Below, one piece after another: positions 1-5,755 of a DNA stretch of 5,843 nt. This DNA is from JACCXJ01 sp052387115 (GTDB lineage Bacteria > Pseudomonadota > Gammaproteobacteria > JACCXJ01). The notes beneath the pieces were generated by a model. That model was not told where the DNA came from. It saw only the letters and a list, made by a program, of their open reading frames with translations, and did no database searches. Where the stretch lies: NCBI GenBank assembly GCA_052387115.1, contig JBQTJM010000452.1, forward strand, positions 1 through 5,843. Direction: 5' to 3'. Each line of letters starts with the position of its first letter. The stretch's first letter is position 1. Both the position numbers and the translations under genes were made by a program.

Positions 1-1608
1 ATCTACGGTACGAACTGGTATTTCATCCTGAGCGAGCAGTCCTACTTCGAGGCCCTGGGTCGGCCGCCCCTGCTCCAGCACCTGTGGTCGCTCGCCGTAG
101 AGGAGCAGTTCTACCTCGTTTGGCCACTGCTTGTGGCCGTCGGTGTGCGTTACCTGAACCGGCCGGGTCTGTCGACCGTGTGCCTGCTCGGTGCGCTGGC
201 GTCGGCCCTCCATACCTGGCTGCTCTACGTTCCGGACGCGGACCCCTCCCGTCTGTACTATGGTACGGACACCCGCGCCGCTGGCCTGCTCGCGGGCGCG
301 GCGCTGGCGGTCGGCTGGTCACCCTCGCCTCGGGTACCCGGCTGCCGTTCTACCGTTGCACCGGATCTCTTGGGGGGGCTGGCGGTCATCGCACTCGGGG
401 TACAGATGGCCACGACCCCGGAGACCGATCCGTTTCTGTACCGGGGCAAGCTCCTCTTGTGTGCGATGACCACCGTGGTGATCATCGCCGTCGCCGTGCA
501 TCCGGGCGCGCGCCTGGGGCGGCTGTTGGACGCGCTGCCGTTGCGTTTCATCGGGGTGCGCTCCTACGGCTTGTACCTGTGGCACTGGCCTATCGTCATG
601 GTCACGCGGCCGGAGCTGGATGTGCCCATCGACGGGGCGCCGCTCCTGCTTCTGCGACTTGGGCTCACCGCAGCGATCGCTGAATTGTCATTTCGTTTCA
701 TCGAAACCCCCATGCGGGCCGGGGCCCTGGGCCGGGTGCTGGCGGCCCTGCGCGGGTACTGCCGTGAGCCGCGCCTGCGCTGGGCGGGAGCGGGTGCGGG
801 CGTCCTGTCGGTGAGCCTGGTCACGCTGACGGTGTGGCTCGGCGTGGCGGTCGCCGGTGCCACACCGCCGCCGGTGCCCGAGGACCTCGGCGTCTTGACC
901 ACCGTCGAGATAGCGCCGCCATCCGAACTCGCCGGCACCGCTGTGTGGCAACCGGGAGACCCTGGTCTGCCCCGAGCCGTCGGGCCGCCAGGCGTGACAC
1001 CGGTCGCTGTTGCCGCGGTCGCGGTAGTCTCTCGGCCAGCGGCCACGGACATCTCTGCGATCGGCCGGACGGTGACCCTGCCGGAAGCGGCCCCGGCCCA
1101 GACCCCCATCGCCCAACCGCCTGCGGTTGCCGCCCCAGCGCGCCAAATCGTCGCCATCGGGGATTCGGTGATGCTGGGTGCCGCGAGCGAACTTCGCGCC
1201 GCCTTGGGTCCCGATGCCGTCATAGACGCTCAGGTCGGCCGACAGGTCGTGACGGCGATCAAGCTCCTCCGAGCCCGCGCGGCCGCCGGTCGTCTCGGCG
1301 ACATCGTGCTGGTGCACCTCGGCAACAACGGCACCTTCACACCCGAGCAGTTCGACGAGATCATGGCCGTGCTCGGCCCCGAGCGCACCGCGATCTTCGT
1401 CACGGTCAAGGTCCCGCGACGCTGGCAAAGGTCCGTGAACGAGACCCTCCAGGCCTCGGTGGAACGCTACCGGCACGCCCTCCTGATCGACTGGAACCGG
1501 CACAGCGCCAAACTGCGCGAGGCCTTCGGCCGCGATGGTGTCCACCTGCGGCCTACGGGCCGGCGCATCTACGCCCAGCTGATCCAGGAACGCCTTTCGG
1601 GGCTGTGA
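1..1608 (+). CDS. Acyltransferase-3 membrane protein with C-terminal SGNH domain (5' end outside window)
   Basis: The frame is open from base 1, so the N-terminus is missing. From family layout I estimate that about 140 residues, including the usual N-terminal catalytic His region, are absent; 535 codons remain. Using window residue numbers, the acyltransferase-3 signature HLWSLAVEEQFYLVWP begins at H27, YGTDTRAAGLLAGAALA follows near residue 87, and FRFIETP is at 231-237. Several hydrophobic helices lie between these motifs. A last hydrophobic segment (about 261-287) leads into a Pro/Ala-rich linker (about 288-378). An SGNH domain follows: GDSV with nucleophile S389, GNN at 441-443, and DGVHL with D512 and H515. 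In related OafA/OatA-type proteins the membrane part brings acyl groups across the membrane and the SGNH part transfers them to an extracytoplasmic glycan. The substrate here is unknown. A GC-rich hairpin (1613-1626) without a T-tract follows the stop. The family call is firm; the acetylation role is inferred. Confidence 0.93.
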   Translation: MYGTNWYFILSEQSYFEALGRPPLLQHLWSLAVEEQFYLVWPLLVAVGVRYLNRPGLSTVCLLGALASALHTWLLYVPDADPSRLYYGTDTRAAGLLAGAALAVGWSPSPRVPGCRSTVAPDLLGGLAVIALGVQMATTPETDPFLYRGKLLLCAMTTVVIIAVAVHPGARLGRLLDALPLRFIGVRSYGLYLWHWPIVMVTRPELDVPIDGAPLLLLRLGLTAAIAELSFRFIETPMRAGALGRVLAALRGYCREPRLRWAGAGAGVLSVSLVTLTVWLGVAVAGATPPPVPEDLGVLTTVEIAPPSELAGTAVWQPGDPGLPRAVGPPGVTPVAVAAVAVVSRPAATDISAIGRTVTLPEAAPAQTPIAQPPAVAAPARQIVAIGDSVMLGAASELRAALGPDAVIDAQVGRQVVTAIKLLRARAAAGRLGDIVLVHLGNNGTFTPEQFDEIMAVLGPERTAIFVTVKVPRRWQRSVNETLQASVERYRHALLIDWNRHSAKLREAFGRDGVHLRPTGRRIYAQLIQERLSGL

Positions 1609-1746
1609 CGTACGCGGGACCCCGCGGGCTGGACGCCAACACCCCAGCCCCACCCAAACCACCCCCCGCCGCGTTCCGAGGGGCACGAATTCCCACGAGT
1701 CGTTTAGAATCACGGTCCACGAGGCTGTCTTGGAGGACTCGCGACC

Positions 1747-2526
1747 ATGGACATTATGCGGTGGGGTTTTCGGGGTGTGGGCCTCGCGGGGCTGGCGACA
1801 GGGCTTTGGGCGTCGGCCCACGCTTTCGAACCGCCGCGGCACTCGGCCGTTGCCCCTGTCCCACGCGCGGGTCCCGCCTGGTTCGATCGTTATCAGGCGC
1901 TCAACCGTCGGGTACAGGCCGACCATCCCGACCTAGTGTTCATTGGCGACTCCCTCACCCAGGGGTGGGAGACCACCGGTCGAAGGGTGTGGGCCGAGTT
2001 TTACGAACGACGCCGGGCCCTCAATATCGGCATCGAGCGCGATGCGACGCAAAACCTCTTGTGGCGCTTGGAGCACGGTAACGTCGATCACATCCGGCCC
2101 CGGCTTGCGGTGCTGCTGATCGGCACCAACAACACCGGCCACAACACCCCGCAGGAGATCGCCCAGGGAGTCGCCGAGATCGTCCGCCGACTTCGCGTCC
2201 GATTACCGGCCACCCGCGTCATCGTCCTCGGGATCTTCCCGCAGGGAGCGGATCGCAATCATCCGCGGCGCAACGTCGGCAGAGCGGCCAATCGCCTCAT
2301 CTCCCGTCTCCATGACGGCCGACGGGTCTTCTATCTCGATATCGGGCAGCGTTTCGTCAGGGGTGACGGGACGATCGGTACCGACATCATGCCAGACCTC
2401 TTGCACCTGAGCCCCGCCGGCTACCGGATCTGGGCAGAGGCCATCGAGCCCACGGTGCGGAGGCTCCTAGGCGAACGGCGGCGCGCCACGGTCCGGCTTG
2501 CCACACACCCGGACACTCCCAGATGA
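1747..2526 (+). CDS. Secreted SGNH/GDSL esterase, PAF-acetylhydrolase-like
   Basis: This is a 259-residue protein. The ATG at 1747 is preceded by GGAGG at 1732-1736 with a 10-base gap, which supports this start over the in-frame ATG at 1756. Residues 1-26 form a signal peptide (basic start, a Gly/Ala/Leu core, then ASAHA before F27), so the enzyme should act in the periplasm or outside. All four SGNH blocks are visible: GDSLTQGWE with nucleophile S69; NIGIERDATQNLLWRL with oxyanion Gly G95; GTNN with N128; and DLLHLSPAGY with D217 and H220. The spacing and the TQNLLWRL segment match the platelet-activating-factor acetylhydrolase IB-type branch, which hydrolyses short acyl esters. It lies 138 bases after the acyltransferase gene and overlaps the next gene by four bases. 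A TAGAAT box at 1705-1710 could be a -10 element, but no good -35 is seen. A role in removing or moving acetyl groups on an exported glycan is inferred from context. Confidence 0.93.
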   Translation: MDIMRWGFRGVGLAGLATGLWASAHAFEPPRHSAVAPVPRAGPAWFDRYQALNRRVQADHPDLVFIGDSLTQGWETTGRRVWAEFYERRRALNIGIERDATQNLLWRLEHGNVDHIRPRLAVLLIGTNNTGHNTPQEIAQGVAEIVRRLRVRLPATRVIVLGIFPQGADRNHPRRNVGRAANRLISRLHDGRRVFYLDIGQRFVRGDGTIGTDIMPDLLHLSPAGYRIWAEAIEPTVRRLLGERRRATVRLATHPDTPR

Positions 2527-3167
2527 GTCGTTCGTACTCGGCCTCGGGCCTCCTACGGGCATTACTCGCCGTCGCCCTGCTCGGGCCGATGGCGGGATCG
2601 GCACAAGACCGCTGCGACGCGCCGTCCGTTGCCAAAGACGTACGCAGGGCCACCCTCGCCGCACGTTTACCACTGGGTAATACCGTTTTCGTGCTCGGCG
2701 ATTCGGTCTTGCTGGGTACGAAGGACATCATGCCCGCTGCGCTCTCGGGGTGGGTGGTGAGGTTCGACGCGAAGGGCAGCCGCCGGCTATCCCAGGGCAT
2801 CCACGTGCTGCGGGCGCGGCGCGCCGAGATCGGCCGCGTCGTCGTCATCCAGCTCGGGAACAACTATATCGCGGGCGAAGGATCCTACGCCAAGCAGATC
2901 GAAGAAGCGATGCAGGTAGTGAACGGCGTCGATCGCGTCGTGTGGATCACCGTGGCAGAAAAGTACCCGAACCGGGCTGCGATCAACCAGGCGATCCGGG
3001 CCGCGCCCGCCCGATGGGGCCGGATCGTCGTCGGCGACTGGGCGAAGATCATCGCCGCCCATCCCGAATACGCATACGACGGCCTGCACTTGAAGCCCGC
3101 AGGGCGCAAAGCCATGGCGGCGCTCATTGCTTCCAAGGTTGGACTGGCCCCGTCTCCTCCCGACTGA
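2523..3167 (+). CDS. Small secreted SGNH-family protein
   Basis: This is a 214-residue protein whose ATG overlaps the stop of the previous gene (ATGA at 2523-2526), so translational coupling is likely. The N-terminus has a signal peptide: a basic stretch, then LLRALLAVALLG, with probable cleavage in the GSAQ region near residues 26-28. The catalytic blocks are GDSVLLG with nucleophile S61, LGNN with N113-N114, and DGLHL with D186 and H189. The order and wording of the blocks (GDSV, GNN rather than GTND, an NxxI segment, GDW, DGLHLKPAGR) are closer to the C-terminal domain of the acyltransferase fusion at 1-1608 than to the esterase directly upstream. It may be an esterase or a partner transferase acting on the same glycan; neither activity can be read from the sequence. 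The family call is secure and the specific function is unknown. Confidence 0.9.
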   Translation: MSRSYSASGLLRALLAVALLGPMAGSAQDRCDAPSVAKDVRRATLAARLPLGNTVFVLGDSVLLGTKDIMPAALSGWVVRFDAKGSRRLSQGIHVLRARRAEIGRVVVIQLGNNYIAGEGSYAKQIEEAMQVVNGVDRVVWITVAEKYPNRAAINQAIRAAPARWGRIVVGDWAKIIAAHPEYAYDGLHLKPAGRKAMAALIASKVGLAPSPPD

Positions 3168-3655
3168 CAGATCGCCGCGAGTCGACTCCCGCAGCAGCGT
3201 TTGTCGGGACCGACCATTCCCCCTTACGGAGATTGAGCGGGGATCTCTTTCACCTTGCGCAACAGGGCAATCAGAACAGATCCCAACGAGCGCCGGCTTG
3301 CCGTCCTCAAGACGAGGCGTGCGGTTTTTCACGAGCTCGGTGGCTCTCGGACAAGACATCGCAGCGGTACAACGCGAGGTGCAAATGCCAGGGCAGGGAT
3401 GGCCCTGCTTGTGCCGCGCCGAGGATGCAACGAGTGGTGCGCCTCCGGAAGCTGAACCGGTTACTGAGGTCACTATGCCCAATATCACGCACATAGTATC
3501 TTCGTACGCCTCGAATCGGCCAGGTCGTGCTAACGCCGCGCCGGCCATCGCCCGGGGTCAATCACTCGGCTGAGTGGCCGCTACCTAGGTCCACAGACGC
3601 CACGGCCGGCCGATCGTTATGGGCGTTCAGTGAACCACGAAAGCGGAGATCTCAG
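3168..3655. other. 488-base gap with no convincing gene
   Basis: Frames are open here on both strands, but none has a ribosome binding site, a signal peptide or a family motif that I recognise. A 10-base palindrome GAGTCGACTC lies at 3179-3188, just after the preceding stop, and a short GGGC/GCCC dyad lies near 3388-3405. On the minus strand, 3359 to 3224 reads like one small protein only if a one-base frameshift is allowed (it starts MSCPRATELVKNRTP and ends ALLRKVKEIPAQSP-stop), so it may be gene debris. The last bases hold the ribosome binding site of the next gene. Confidence 0.5.
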
Positions 3656-4039
3656 ATGAGGACAGCCCGTGTGTTGCTTTTGGTAGGCATGGTGTCGAGC
3701 TCACCAGCCTGGGGCCAAGAGTTGATCGAAAGCTACCTGGCCCACTTGGGCGCAGCGGATCATTTCAACTCCAAAGGCCAGCGATTGACCGCTCCGGCCC
3801 TGATCATTCGCCAGGACCGCGCCAATTTTCATAAGTTTGTCAGGCGCGATCCCGGTGACGAAGCCGATCAGTATTTCGCGGATGCGAGTAACCGCGAGCT
3901 TCTACAGCAAATGCTGCAGCGAGGCCGCACCACCCGCGAGGCCTTCCACGCCATCGTCAACAGCCAACCCATGATCCGCGTCAACGTGTATCGCGACGAG
4001 GGCGGCGATTATGTGACTGCCGACGCCCTGCACGAGTAG
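3656..4039 (+). CDS. Exported protein of unknown function, 127 residues
   Basis: The start is the ATG at 3656. GGAG at 3645-3648 sits seven bases upstream, and the residues that follow make a clean signal peptide (MRTARVLLLVGMVSSSPAWG, probable cleavage before Q21). The frame stays open upstream to an ATG at 3527, but that start would bury the signal peptide. The mature part is a soluble domain of about 107 residues with a striking segment at 35-61: DHFNSKGQRL, then IIRQDRANFHKF. An acidic, Phe-containing stretch follows (DEADQYFADASNRELL), then a helical region and a strand-like end (MIRVNVYRDEGGDYV). I have an impression of having seen this DHFNS/RQDRAN pattern in uncharacterised bacterial proteins but cannot name a family. 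It has no Cys in the mature part and no obvious catalytic triad. It sits alone, 488 bases after the SGNH genes, on the same strand. Confidence 0.82.
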   Translation: MRTARVLLLVGMVSSSPAWGQELIESYLAHLGAADHFNSKGQRLTAPALIIRQDRANFHKFVRRDPGDEADQYFADASNRELLQQMLQRGRTTREAFHAIVNSQPMIRVNVYRDEGGDYVTADALHE

Positions 4040-4164
4040 CCGAACAATACTTCACTATGCGCACCGCCCGCGACACCGGTTTGGTGGTGCGCTCCGAGCA
4101 GATCACGCACGCCAAATGGCGACGCTCGACGATCCGCCTGAATCCCAGACAGAGCACTTTCGTT

Positions 4165-4959
4165 ATGGATAACATTGTCACAGCAACAATCCACGCCCCG
4201 AAGCGGAAGACGCCAATATTGGCTTTCTTTGCCGCGATCTCACTCCTTGTATCGCCGGTCGCCATCACAATAGCCAAGGCACATGGAGGCGACAGCAGTT
4301 TGGTCCATGCTTGCGTCGGGCGCGATAAGCTCATGCGCGCCGTCGGGCCATCCAAGCGATGCAAGCGATCCGAAAAAGCGATCCACTGGGAAATCGCGAA
4401 ACCAAATTCACTGAGCGGGCTCACCGTGGTCGATGCCACCGGAAGGCCCGTCGGCCAGACGGTCGAAGTGGAGGCCGAGGAAGTCACGGTGCTCTTGACC
4501 GTGGGTGGGAGAGAGGTCGAGTTGGAGGTATCTCCAAATGGATTCACTGATGTGGAGGGCGTCCGAGGGTACCCAGAGACGCGAGGCCTGCCTACTGAAA
4601 GTCCTTACTTTGTTTATCCTGATAGCCTGGATTGCTCTAGCACCCCGCACGAACACAGGCGTAGGTTTCCAACAACCTTCTTGCCGTTTGCATACGCCAG
4701 TGTGATCTCTGAGTACAACAGCAACGGGGGCATTCCGGATGCTCAGAAGCTCTTCTTTGCGGATCCCCAAACACCCCCTCGAGTGCTGTCGGTGGGTGCT
4801 GTCTATTCAGAATTTAGATTCGAAGCCGGCGTTGATGGCAACGATGCCTGCGTCCAGCGCACTATCGAACCTGGCGATGACGCGCTAGAGCTTGTTCCGG
4901 TCCATCTCCTGGGCGATCTGAACACCTTCGGGTTCGTTACACCGTTCAGGCTTCAATGA
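4165..4959 (+). CDS. Exported protein of unknown function with Cys-pair N-terminal motif
   Basis: The frame is open from an ATG at 4057, but the ATG at 4165 is preferred. It yields a 264-residue protein with a basic n-region (KRK at 13-15), a hydrophobic core (about 18-37) and a likely AKA cleavage site before H40. Neither start has a clear ribosome binding site. Directly after the signal comes HACVGRDKLMRAV...RCKRSEKAIHW (C50, C66, W75). This resembles the IHACVN...CKKSETxLxW motif common near the N-terminus of many secreted or phage-tail-like bacterial proteins, where it often precedes collagen-like or beta-rich regions. No collagen repeats follow. Instead there is a beta-rich segment, VVDATGRPVG followed by VLLTVGGREVELEV, then two further Cys-containing stretches (LDCSS, DACVQ) that suggest disulfides. 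Its base composition looks less GC-rich than the SGNH genes, and a terminator hairpin follows 47 bases after the stop. It is probably a surface or extracellular protein; the function is unknown. Confidence 0.8.
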   Translation: MDNIVTATIHAPKRKTPILAFFAAISLLVSPVAITIAKAHGGDSSLVHACVGRDKLMRAVGPSKRCKRSEKAIHWEIAKPNSLSGLTVVDATGRPVGQTVEVEAEEVTVLLTVGGREVELEVSPNGFTDVEGVRGYPETRGLPTESPYFVYPDSLDCSSTPHEHRRRFPTTFLPFAYASVISEYNSNGGIPDAQKLFFADPQTPPRVLSVGAVYSEFRFEAGVDGNDACVQRTIEPGDDALELVPVHLLGDLNTFGFVTPFRLQ

Positions 4960-5006
4960 ATGTAGGTTGAGCGCGGGCGGCGGTCGGCCCGGCCGGATCC
5001 ACAGAC

Positions 5007-5035
5007 AACCGAAGGCGGTTCACCCGCCTTCGGTT
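5007..5035 (+). terminator. Likely rho-independent terminator after the exported-protein gene
   Basis: AACCGAAGGCGG at 5007-5018 pairs perfectly with CCGCCTTCGGTT at 5024-5035 around a five-base loop, TTCAC. The stem is 12 bp and GC-rich, and it begins 47 bases after the stop at 4959. The T-run after the stem is short (TTT, including the end of the stem, then CC), so termination may be imperfect. The AA at the left edge gives only weak potential in the other direction. Confidence 0.72.
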
Positions 5036-5090
5036 TCCAGGCCGAGGTGATCCGGGCGCTCGGTATCGCTGTTCCTCGCTCGTCGTTACT

Positions 5091-5213
5091 TTAAGTTGCA
5101 GAACGACTATGAGAAAATCGTATAATTTCATAGCAAATAGGCAAAAGTGCTTATAACAAGAGGGATTATAGGCGGTCTTACTCATGGGCTAGGTAGCGTA
5201 AGAGCGGACATAA
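5091..5213. other. AT-rich insert-like segment, no gene
   Basis: About 38% G+C by my count over 5091-5218, against very GC-rich sequence on both sides. It contains an inverted repeat CTATGA (5107-5112) / TCATAG (5128-5133) and several TATAAT-like boxes. A short minus-strand frame (5185 down to 4946) begins MSKTAYNPSCYKHFC but has no family resemblance, and it runs into the terminator and the gene end, so I do not call it. The right edge coincides with the point where the comM-like reading frame breaks off, which suggests this is inserted or replacement DNA. Confidence 0.5.
5096..5126 (+). promoter_or_regulatory. Possible sigma-70-type promoter
   Basis: A perfect -10 box TATAAT lies at 5121-5126. 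A partial -35 (TTGCAG, 5096-5101) sits 19 bases upstream, longer than ideal. The CTATGA/TCATAG dyad overlaps the box. In AT-rich DNA such a match can arise by chance, and no gene follows on this strand. Confidence 0.2.
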
Positions 5214-5306
5214 TATCAGCAGGTTGTGGCCACCGCCCGCGGCGAGCGCGCGTTTGGCGTGGTGCTGAGACTTGACCTCTGCCAGATCCAGGTCAGCGGC
5301 CTCGGG
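5214..5306 (-). pseudogene. comM: comM (yifB) fragment, Mg-chelatase-like AAA+ ATPase
   Basis: On the minus strand, 5306 down to 5214 reads ...DLDLAEVKSQHHAKRAL followed by AAGGGHNLLI. This matches the ComM/YifB segment that joins the Lon-protease-like N-terminal domain to the AAA+ domain, typically (D/A)LxDVKGQ-HAKRALEIAAAGGHNLLMIGPPG. Two residues are missing after KRAL, and Gly of VKGQ is Ser. The match stops just before the Walker A motif GPPGxGKT; the frame then reads unrelated residues to a stop at 5178-5180. A stop at 5334-5336 closes the frame upstream, and the 5337-5450 stretch shows no ComM N-terminal sequence. Intact ComM is about 500 residues and is a DNA helicase used in natural transformation; this piece of about 30 codons cannot work. 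The identification rests on recognising the motif and is fairly sure. How it came to lie here is unknown. Confidence 0.75.
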
Positions 5307-5450
5307 ACCGGCCGCGGGGGAGGGGCTGTCGGCTCAGGGGCTGAACCGGATGGGAGGGGGTATCGGTTGGGATCAAGCCGTTCGGAGTCGATCGCATGAT
5401 CGCGCTGGGGCTCGGGGGAGCGGGGCGGTGCATGGATGGGCAAGCCGAGA

Positions 5451-5518
5451 TGCAGGTGATGGGGATCGAACCCACGTTCTCAGCTTGGGAAGCTGATGTT
5501 CTACTTGAAAGCATCTGG
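5451..5518 (-). tRNA. Degenerate tRNA-Gly(CCC), probable pseudo-tRNA
   Basis: The 3' part is well formed. The anticodon stem TCAGC/GCTGA encloses the loop TTCCCAA (anticodon CCC, 5489-5487), the variable loop is GAAC, the T-arm is GTGGG-TTCGATC-CCCAT, and the 3' acceptor strand is CACCTGC with A at 5451. The 5' part is damaged. The acceptor strand CCAGATG gives five of seven pairs with CACCTGC. The T8-A9 spacer is reduced to one base. The D-arm has about three pairs and a five-base loop that lacks the usual GG. No CCA is encoded (TCT follows the discriminator). The best-fit 5' end overlaps the CCA of the tRNA-Thr, so the two would come from one transcript. A functional tRNA-Gly is unlikely; a decayed copy, or a 3' half joined to other sequence, fits better. 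Confidence 0.6.
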
Positions 5519-5591
5519 AGCCACCGAGGAGATTCGAACTCCTGACCTGACGATTACGAATCGTCTGCTCTACCGGCTGAGCTACGGTGGC
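5516..5591 (-). tRNA. tRNA-Thr(CGU), complete with encoded CCA
   Basis: A 76-base cloverleaf with every stem perfectly paired: acceptor GCCACCG/CGGTGGC, D-stem GCTC/GAGC with loop AGCCGGTA, anticodon stem GACGA/TCGTC with loop TTCGTAA (anticodon CGT, 5558-5556), variable loop AGGTC, and T-arm AGGAG-TTCGAAT-CTCCT. The discriminator is T and CCA is encoded. It reads ACG codons. It is flanked by an AT-rich stretch upstream and a degenerate tRNA-Gly immediately downstream, and a second, cut-off tRNA-Thr(CGU) lies 125 bases upstream, so this copy may have been brought in by a mobile element. Confidence 0.95.
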
Positions 5592-5716
5592 GAGATCAAC
5601 CAACTGATTTTAGCTGCTAAATCTTGTAAAACAAGACTGCTAGAAAATTGCCAAGCGCTGCGTTATTCATTTATATCTTATTGTTTTATAAAGTAGTTTT
5701 AGCCATAGACTAACTT
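5592..5716. other. AT-rich spacer between two tRNA-Thr sequences
   Basis: About 32% G+C by my count, with no gene. It holds a perfect hairpin TCTTGT-AAA-ACAAGA (5622-5636) bracketed by direct repeats CTGCTA (5614-5619 and 5637-5642), and a near-palindrome GATTTTAGC/GCTAAATC just to its left. Its right edge at 5716/5717 is exactly where the truncated tRNA-Thr stops matching a tRNA. Composition and edge position suggest foreign DNA, for example the end of an integrated element. Confidence 0.5.
5607..5634 (-). promoter_or_regulatory. Possible promoter for tRNA-Thr(CGU)
   Basis: On the minus strand there is TTGTTT (5634-5629), a 16-base gap, then TAAAAT (5612-5607), 15 bases before the mature 5' end of the tRNA. 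The fit is reasonable for a sigma-70-type promoter. The segment is AT-rich and overlaps a hairpin, so chance is a real alternative. Confidence 0.3.
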
Positions 5717-5755
5717 ATTACGAATCAGCTGCTCTACCGACTGAGCTACACCGGC
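5717..5755 (-). pseudogene. tRNA-Thr(CGU) 5' half, truncated after the anticodon loop
   Basis: From 5755 downward the minus strand reads a textbook tRNA start: acceptor GCCGGTG, TA, D-stem GCTC/GAGC with loop AGTCGGTA, then GCTGA and the anticodon loop TTCGTAA (anticodon CGT, 5722-5720). The next base, T at 5717, still fits the expected TCAGC stem strand. From 5716 the sequence becomes AATAAG... and neither the anticodon stem, T-arm nor acceptor can be completed. No matching 3' half (an acceptor CACCGGC preceded by a T-arm) is found elsewhere in the window. It shares the 10-base core ATTACGAATC (plus-strand reading) with the intact tRNA-Thr at 5516-5591. This looks like a tRNA gene split by integration or deletion. 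Confidence 0.82.

Noticed and set aside
1613..1626. Hairpin CGCGGG/CCCGCG after the first gene as a terminator
   Set aside because: The loop is too tight at full pairing, the stem is short and there is no T-run, so I do not call it a terminator.
688..1926. Long minus-strand open frame of 412 codons
   Set aside because: It lies opposite two clear plus-strand genes with intact catalytic motifs; long antisense frames are expected in GC-rich DNA.
834..2081. Long plus-strand frame of 415 codons
   Set aside because: It is Arg/Pro-rich out-of-frame translation across the acyltransferase and esterase genes, with no motif.
2750..3496. Plus-strand frame overlapping the third SGNH gene and the gap
   Set aside because: Its first half is a shadow of the SGNH gene. 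The tail has no motif and no independent start signal.
3127..3573. Plus-strand frame of 148 codons across the gap
   Set aside because: It begins inside the end of the SGNH gene and has no ribosome binding site, signal peptide or recognisable family.
4057..4164. Longer N-terminus for the exported protein at 4165-4959
   Set aside because: It would place 36 polar residues before the signal peptide and has no ribosome binding site. The shorter start gives a standard export signal, although its own binding site is weak too.
4957..4972. TGAATGTAGGTTGAGC as the edge of a dispersed TAGGTTGGGT-type repeat
   Set aside because: Only one side resembles such repeats and no inverted partner is present nearby.
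5272..5496. Plus-strand frame ending GDRTHVLSLGS
   Set aside because: The ending is the antisense translation of the tRNA-Gly-like sequence, and the rest lies opposite the comM fragment.
5373..5603. Minus-strand frame with AQPVEQTIRNRQVRSSNLLGGS
   Set aside because: This is tRNA-Thr read as protein, not a coding gene.
5496..5696. Plus-strand frame containing EIRTPDLTITNRLLYRLSYGG
   Set aside because: This is the antisense translation of the tRNA-Thr, a well-known kind of spurious protein.
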